This document shows, one piece after another, positions 57,997 to 64,000 of a DNA stretch of 64,000 bases. Numbering within the stretch: position 1 is the first letter of the stretch; the number at the start of each line of letters is the position of its first letter. This stretch comes from Rhizomys pruinosus. Lineage: Eukaryota; Chordata; Mammalia; Rodentia; Spalacidae. The notes under the pieces are model-generated. The model was not told the origin of the DNA, did not search any database, and saw only the letters and a program-made list of their open reading frames with translations. A program made the translations under genes and the position numbers. The stretch spans positions 1,365,012-1,429,011 of the forward strand of contig VZQC01000263.1 of the NCBI GenBank assembly GCA_009823505.1. Direction: 5' to 3'.

Positions 57997-58070
57997 GACA
58001 GGAAGCAGATGGGACCAAGTCCTAGAATCCTGGAATCCTTTAATCTTGAGATTTGGGAGACAGTTTCTTT

Positions 58071-58229
58071 CCTTTTTTTTTTTTTTTTTTTTCCAAGACA
58101 GGGTCTCCCTAAAGCCCCAGCTGTCCTGGAACTCACTTTGTAGACCAGACTGGCCTTGAACTCACAGAGATCCACCTGCCTCTGCCTACCCAGGGCTGGG
58201 ATTAAAGGCATGCACCACCATGCCCAGCC
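58071..58229 (-). mobile_element. B1 SINE
   Basis: Full antisense B1. A 17-bp target tgggagacagtttcttt repeats on both sides. Confidence 0.96.
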
Positions 58230-58267
58230 TGGGAGACAGTTTCTTTAAAAGGCACTTTTACCTTTGG

Positions 58268-58345
58268 TCTTTTTTAATTTATTTTTTATTTTATTCTTGT
58301 ATGTGTATGAATGTACTATCTGCATGCAGGTTTGTGCAACCTCTG
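58268..58345 (-). mobile_element. B2 3' fragment
   Basis: tgtatgtgtatgaatgtact and tgcatgcaggtttgtgcaa are the B2 tail end. The rest is lost or replaced. Confidence 0.75.
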
Positions 58346-59499
58346 CATTGGGTCAGAGGAGAGGGGTTGAACTTGGACCTAGGCCCTCAACCAGGATATT
58401 TTGTTGGCTATGCTGAGAGGACACACTATCACCTGCTGATCAGGACTACACTGGGGTACCTGGGCCCTGGCACTCTGTTGACAAAGGGTTTTGATCTCTA
58501 AGAAGAAATAATTTACTTCGTACTTACCAGTTTGAGTAAAATTGGGGCCAGACTTTGAAAGCATAGTCTGTGTGCACTCAGCCTCGCTGTGGTGCTATGA
58601 ATTCTCACTGCTATTGCCATAAACACTTCCTCCGCTGGTCTCCACTGGCCAGCACACTGATACCCCATAAGGAAATCTACTTGCAGGAGCTCAGTGATTT
58701 GGCCAAGGACTGGATGGTGGTGGGTAGTGGTCACACCACACCGCACCTGTTGTCTTCTGTGTTGTCACGTCTTCTTCTCCTTGACCCATCCTCATGGTCC
58801 TTCGTTGTAAGGGAAACACACAGGGCAGACTACTGCCTCTGGCTGCTTGCCCATCCCATTAGCCCTTCTAACCTGCTTGGAGCCAGTGTGAGGAGAGGGT
58901 CTCACCTACCACATGAGGAAGCAATTGATAACCACTAGTCAGGCAGACCCCTACCCCAACCTTACCCCCAGACAGTGCGGCTTCACACTGGCAGAGAAGG
59001 GCTACTATTGGCATGGACTGGTAGATGTGAGGACTATGCCCAGCATCCTACAAAGCACAGGCAGCTGTCCACCAAAGAGTTGTTTGGTTCCAAGTTGTCA
59101 GTAATGTCGAAGTTAGGAAACCCAGCATTAGAGCATTTTTCTGGTTGCCTTGGTTAGAATTACGCCAACTCGTCCATAAGCATGCTTATGAAAAAGCCTA
59201 GTGCGGAGGAAGCAGAGATCAGAACTGTACTCAGCTCACTTGGCAACTGGAGCCAGTAGTGGCGTTCGACTCTCATTTAATGGGAATTCTGCAGAGCGGT
59301 TCTAGGGGAAGGAAGAGAAGAGTAGAGAAGGGCTGGGTATAACCAGAGGCATTTTAAGATGGGCCAGATTGAGGAACGGAAGTGACCAGGCTTGAACAGA
59401 ACGCTTCATAAGTCAACAGGCCAGATAGGAAATGAAGCCTTGGCCTCACAGGATCCTCCTACTCCCTGAAAAGGTGAAACAAATTGCACTAACAGTTCC
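58346..59499. other. Unique DNA
   Basis: 58570-58938 is open on plus for 122 codons but without a recognised family or splice sites. Confidence 0.5.
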
Positions 59500-59720
59500 C
59501 TCTGGGACATAAAGTGCGGGCAATGACAATTATCACTGGGGAAAAGGAATCACCCTGTGACATTTCCCACTAGGGACAGCCATCTCATGACAGGTCTACC
59601 TGAGATACAGAGTCACCATGTGATAATTGGCACCTGAGAGATAATACTATCCCTGTGTCCCTGTGAAAATCCTTTCCCCACTGTGACATGCCCATCTGAG
59701 AAGCACAGCAACTTCCTCTC
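59500..59720. repeat. Degenerate minisatellite-like stretch
   Basis: Related phrases recur about every 60 bases: caccctgtgacatttccc, caccatgtgataattggc, ccccactgtgacatgccc. Similarity is loose. Confidence 0.4.
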
Positions 59721-60830
59721 GTGGACGCCATCCCTCTAGAAGGCTGAAGGAGTTCATTATCAATCAGAAATATTCAGTCTTCTTGAGTTTCATTTTCTAG
59801 TCAGTTGGAGGAGAGGGTGTCTTGCTCTTCCATTGCATTTTCTCCTTTCTCTTGAAGGGAAGGATATGCTGCCAAAAATACTCATGAACTGCTTCCTCGT
59901 GTTTACAATGGAAAAGGGGTTTATTTATTTTACAATCGAATCCATATTAAGATGGCAGCAGGGGACAGTAGTGCTAAGAGTCTGGCCTATGCCCTCCCTG
60001 GGGTACTGAAGAGATTTCTGGAAGGATTCCCAGACATAGTCCTTGCTTCAGAACCACACACATCCTGTTTCGCCTGTGGCCCCCTGTAGAGCCCACTCTG
60101 CAAGGCCATTGAGACAATCCAGTCTAACAGCCACATGAGATCTGAACACAGCCTCATCCCAGGCACCAAATATGGCTTCTCCCCCTGCATCTCACTGCTG
60201 TTATACCATTGCCTCTCCTCCAGGGACTGGCTGCTCTGCTAAGGTAGCTCGTTCAGCCCACACTTACCTCCATCCAGGAGGGACTCTTCCCTGCAGATGA
60301 AGACCAGTAACTAGAGGAAAACAAAATGCTTCAAAATAGCACAAATGATGTTGTTAGTTCTGAAAGTCTTACACGCTCTATTACTAGAAGGAAAAGAAGA
60401 GATTGGGGTGGAATCCTGGGGCAGGCCAGGGAGCCTTTGCAAGCAGCATGGACATGGCACATCCGGAGCTCTGGCTTCCCCCCAGACCATTGCTTGTGAG
60501 TTCTTGGTAGGACAGCCCCAGGGGTGGTCAGGTGTATCCAGCTTCTCAGCAAAAGCAAACTCTGTTTAAGTCCATTCTGCCACTTGACTTGGCCTGGCTC
60601 GGATGATAGAGAAAGGAGCTTAGCTGCAGCCTCCAGACCAGGGACCCTTCCCTGATCCTCAGCAGCCTAGATTCAGTTGGGTGTTTGCCATGCACATATT
60701 CTGCTCTGTAGAGACTATGGGATATTCCATGCCAGGAGATCTAGAAATGATCCACAGAGGCATCTGCTGGCCACATGATCAGAAATTGGGAACCAGGCTG
60801 GAAGGCCAGATGCCAAAGGGGCTCTGCCTT
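59721..60830. other. Unique DNA
   Basis: No recognised repeat or exon. Confidence 0.5.
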
Positions 60831-60849
60831 ATGAGAAAGTCTGTCTTGT

Positions 60850-60941
60850 TTTTTTTTTTTCTTCCAAAAGAAATAGTCATTCTCTACTGAGTTTCCAGAA
60901 GAGCCAATAAACCACAGGAAGACAGTTCTTTAGGCCTCTGC
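60850..60941 (-). mobile_element. 92-bp retroposed insert of unknown source RNA
   Basis: A T-run (A tail on minus) and about 80 bases of non-SINE sequence lie between a perfect 18-bp direct repeat tgagaaagtctgtcttgt (60832-60849 and 60942-60959). This is the signature of L1-mediated retroposition of a short RNA. I do not recognise the source. Confidence 0.75.
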
Positions 60942-60959
60942 TGAGAAAGTCTGTCTTGT

Positions 60960-61183
60960 GAAGGGCATAGAGGTGGTTTGTGAGTTTGTCTGTCAGTTGA
61001 GTTCACTACACTCAGAGGTACAGAAGTGTATGGGAGCAGGGGCAGCTACAAATGGAATGGCAAAGAATACACATATCAAGTACTTTTTAAAATCAGTCAC
61101 ATAAATATGGTAAAATTAATCTAAAAGAATCACTTCCTTTCCACCTACAAGTTAACTTTTCTAAGATGTCATCTCTCCTAGTT
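60960..61183. other. Unique DNA
   Basis: Nothing recognised. Confidence 0.5.
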
Positions 61184-61198
61184 TTGGGTTGTATTAAT

Positions 61199-61442
61199 TT
61201 TTAAAAATTTTTATTTATTTTTGTATGTGTATGAGTGTACTGTCTGCATGTAGGTCTGTGCACCCGTGTCATGCAATGCTGCGGAGGTCAGAAGAGGGTC
61301 TCGGATTCCCCTGGAACTGGAATTCTCCTGGAATTAGAGTTACAGACGGTTCTTAACCACCATGTGGGTGCTGTGGATTGAACCCGGGTCCTCTGCAAGA
61401 GCAGTTGGTGCTCTTAACCACTAGGCTATCTCTCCAGCCCCC
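61199..61442 (-). mobile_element. B2 SINE, long variant
   Basis: Full antisense B2 with the extra gaattctcctggaattag segment. A perfect 15-bp target ttgggttgtattaat flanks it (61184-61198 and 61443-61457). Confidence 0.96.
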
Positions 61443-61457
61443 TTGGGTTGTATTAAT

Positions 61458-61852
61458 TACAGAATGGTTTTACCCTTGTTAAGCTGACAACTGCACACCC
61501 TCCCTACAGGACCAGCACTCACGCATCACATCTATCTCACTGTACTCCTGACAGCAAGATAATCACCCTAAATGTCATGTGTCTGTGTCATGGTCCTCTG
61601 GTCTAGGCCAGCTACTTAAGAATGTGCCCAGAAAATAAAAATTAAAGACCCCAGGAATCTTCCAGAACAATGACCCAACCCTCAGAGACCATACTGCCAC
61701 AGAAGGCCAGAGAGGTCTTCCTGTCCTTTCTTCAAGTTAATCTAGCTTTGTCCTGGCTCTGTGTCACTGTAAACATCATCTGTAGGATTCTAGCCTCTGA
61801 AACACGTGGAGACTCACCAGCTACATTTTACACATTTTGAAAACTCCCTTTC
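61458..61852. other. Unique DNA
   Basis: Nothing recognised. Confidence 0.5.
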
Positions 61853-61854
61853 TT

Positions 61855-62082
61855 TTTTTAAAAAATTTTTATTTATTTTCTTTGTGTATGAATGTACTGT
61901 CTACATGTAGGTTTGTGCACCTGTGTCGTGCAATGCCACAGAGGTCAGAAGAGGGTCTCAGATTCCCCTGGAACTGGAGTTCTCCTGGAATTAGAGTTAC
62001 AGACGGTTCTTAACCGCCATGTGGGTGCTGGGGATCGAACCTGGGTCCTCTGCAAGAGCAGTCCGTGCTCTCAACCGCTCTG
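61855..62082 (-). mobile_element. B2 SINE, long variant, head truncated
   Basis: Carries the same extra gagttctcctggaattag segment. The last head bases (ccatctctccagcc) are missing. Confidence 0.93.
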
Positions 62083-62174
62083 AACTCTTTAACAGTTTCA
62101 GGTCCAGTTTCCTGGACCCTGAGATAGCACCAATATCATCTTTTGTTCCTTAAACCACATTCAGTGTTGCTGTC

Positions 62175-62786
62175 TGTGCTGGTTAGTTTTGTCAACTTGA
62201 CACAATCCAGAGTCACCTGGGAAGAAAGAACCTCAACTAAAGAACTTCCTTTTGCAGAGGACCCAGGTTCAATTCCCAGCACCCACATGGCGGCTGAGAA
62301 CTGCCATGTTCACAAACCAACTCAAGTTCCGGGGGAGTCCGACACCCTCTTCTGACCTCCACAGCACTGCACGACACAGGTGCACAAATCTACATGCAGA
62401 CAGTACATTCATACACATAAAAAATAAATAAATGAATAAATAAATAAATAAAAAGAACTCCCTAGATCAGACTGTCCTGCGGACATGTCTGTGAGGCATT
62501 TTCTTGACTGTTGATGGATGTAGGAGGGCCCAGTCCACTGTGGGTGGTGCCATCCTTAGGCAGGTGGGCCTGGGCTGTGGAAGAAATGTAACTTAAAAAG
62601 CCAGAGAGCAAGTCAGTAAGCAGCACTCAGCAGTCTCCACCTCAGTTCCTGTCTCCAGGTTCCTGCCTCAAGTTCCTGCCTTGGCTTTCCTCCATGAAGG
62701 ACTGTAACCTTTAAACCAAATAAACCCTTTCCTCCCTAAGTAACTTTTGCTCAGTGTTTTATCATAACAGGAACCAGACCAGAACA
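62175..62786 (+). mobile_element. Solo LTR, second copy, with a nested B2
   Basis: Starts TGTGCTGG, ends AGAACA, and is flanked by the perfect 5-bp repeat ctgtc (62170-62174 and 62787-62791). It aligns along its length with 9686-10094, including the aaataaaccctttcctcc poly(A) region. Confidence 0.82.
62251..62451 (+). mobile_element. 5'-truncated B2 inside the LTR
   Basis: B2 from tgcagaggacccaggttcaa to an aaat-rich tail. The 12-bp target aaagaacttcct/aaagaactccct (62239-62250 and 62452-62463) is LTR sequence. Confidence 0.94.
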
Positions 62787-62791
62787 CTGTC

Positions 62792-63305
62792 GGTATCTGT
62801 CAGGTAGCCTCAGTACATCCTTGTTAGGGCTGAGGCTAAGAGTCAGGCCACGCCCATGTACTGCAGCCTTCTAACAGCTGCTGTAGGGGAAATGGCAAGC
62901 CCCCTACCAAAAGCCTGTTTGTGAACTCTCACCTCTAAATAGATTTCCCCAATTCTAGAAAAATGACAGACATCATCCTCACTTCCACAACAAAGTTTGC
63001 AGTTTTCTTCAAAATCAAACTTTTTATGATGAGGATTCCTGAGTTTCCAGCCAGCTGCCCAGTGGGTATCAAGAGGCTTCCATGCTTTGGTTTTACACAC
63101 ATTTTATCACCCCAAGTCTGACTCAAGTCCAGCTGTTTTGTTGGCCTGACATCCACTGTCACTGTGTGAGGCAGGGTTCCTCATGAAATGCCTGTTCTGC
63201 CCTCCCTTTACCCAAAGCTGCAGGAAGCAGCGCCAACTAAGTCTGTACTCAACATTCTGAAGACTGAATGTTACAAAGGCTGGACTTTTGAATTAAGAAG
63301 CAACA
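62792..63305. other. Unique DNA
   Basis: Contains a minus open frame (63100-62843) ending near a GAG/GTGAGAG donor-like site; see findings. Otherwise nothing recognised. Confidence 0.45.
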
Positions 63306-63310
63306 CTGAA

Positions 63311-63474
63311 GAGCTGGAGAGATGGCTCAGCAGTTAAGAGCACTGGCTTCTCTTGCAGAGGATCTACCTGGGTTCAGTTCTTGGCACCCATGTGGTGGCT
63401 CACGACCACCTGTAACTCCAGTTCCAGGGGATCTGATGCCCTCTTCTGACCTCTATAGGCATTTCATGCACAGG

Positions 63475-63518
<44 letters not shown>

Positions 63519-63560
63519 GACAAAACACTCATAAACATAAAAAAATAAATACATAAAAAT
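63311..63560 (+). mobile_element. B2 SINE with (CA)n
   Basis: Full B2 with a 3-4 base insertion after the B-box start, (CA)n at 63478-63514 and an A-rich tail. Confidence 0.93.
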
Positions 63561-63719
63561 TTAAAGCAGCATTGCTATTTTATCATTAATCGATTCATCT
63601 AGTAATGTTATCTCCAAATTGAGCCTATGGTCTCTGAAAGAAGGAACCACCAGCAGATATCCTTGTGACATTTCGTTTGCTGAGGAAACTGGTCTCATAA
63701 AGATAAAAGTAATAGCTTA

Positions 63720-63880
63720 GGGCCAGCAAGATGGCTCAGCTTGGCTTGCTGCCAAGCCTGGTGACCTGAGTTTGATCCCTGAGAAGCACGTGGTGGAAGA
63801 AGAGAACTGACTCCCATAAGTTGTCCTCTGAACACGCCGTGATACACCCATTACCAGTGACAATAATACAATAAATGGAA
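63720..63880 (+). mobile_element. B3A SINE
   Basis: gggccagcaagatggctcag, tgccaagcctggtgacctga, gagaactgactcccataagt, ttgtcctctgaacacgccgt. It is diverged. Confidence 0.85.
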
Positions 63881-63967
63881 TTAAGATGGGCTGTTGGTTT
63901 TTTTTAAATAATTGTTTAAAATAACCAAGTTTTTCTATAACCGATCCTCAAGTCAACTGGGAGAGGA

Positions 63968-63989
63968 AAAAAAAAAAAAAAAAAAAAAA
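63968..63989. repeat. A-run at the window edge
   Basis: An A-run of about 22 near the right edge, either the tail of a short SINE or the start of a repeat continuing outside. Confidence 0.8.
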
Positions 63990-64000
63990 CCAAAAAACCC

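Noticed and set aside
58570..58938. A 122-codon plus frame
   Set aside because: No recognised family; both ends lack exon signals.
62935..63162. An alternative minus frame overlapping 63100-62843
   Set aside because: Stops before the donor-like site can be used in frame and has no family match.

Overview
This window is nuclear DNA from a muroid rodent, probably not Mus and plausibly a cricetid. The evidence is dense B1, B2, B3 and ID SINEs, 5'-truncated L1s sharing one 3' end, (CA)n, (GA)n and (GAAA)n tracts, and no prokaryotic gene organisation. Almost every long open frame is a shadow of a SINE, an L1 or a microsatellite.

One gene is firmly identified. On the minus strand, 24337 to 24283 is the first coding exon of Rasa3 (GAP1-IP4BP, a Ras/Rap GTPase-activating protein). 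It starts MAVEEEGLRVFQSVRIKI and ends at a GT donor inside a CpG island (about 23740-24760). Everything to its left (1-24282) is then Rasa3 intron 1, and everything to its right is 5' flank. A probable solo LTR lies in the same orientation only about 450 bp upstream of the start codon. On the plus strand, 46424-46601 looks like the last coding exon of another, unidentified gene: acceptor, 58 open codons, stop, then AATAAA 12 bases on.

Layout. 1-4300: an old antisense L1 (ORF2 then ORF1) with a B2 inside. 4570-4956: a B2-B1 dimeric SINE. 5-24 kb: mostly unique intron with an internally deleted L1 (7240-8407), a solo LTR inside a B2 (9686-10094), a MIR, an old DNA-transposon remnant and simple repeats. 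23.7-25.6 kb: Rasa3 promoter and LTR. 25.6-38.8 kb: SINE-rich flank with a second B2-B1 dimer (35593). 38.8-44.6 kb: L1 sequence plus what looks like an assembly artefact, about 1.75 kb present twice around a single N at 41019, one copy full of small indels. 44.8-46.8 kb: dense SINEs, the third dimer and the candidate terminal exon. 48.2-50.6 kb: four levels of nested repeats, including a 1.5 kb L1-type insertion with a 39-bp target duplication. 50.6-64 kb: unique flank with scattered SINEs, a second solo LTR and a 92-bp retro-insert of unknown origin.

The most interesting biological signal is the B2-B1 dimer. Three separate insertions, each with its own target-site duplication, join the B2 head to B1 at nearly the same B2 position. 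The most important technical signal is the apparent false duplication at 39.2-42.8 kb. All family assignments are from reading the sequence; no database search was run.
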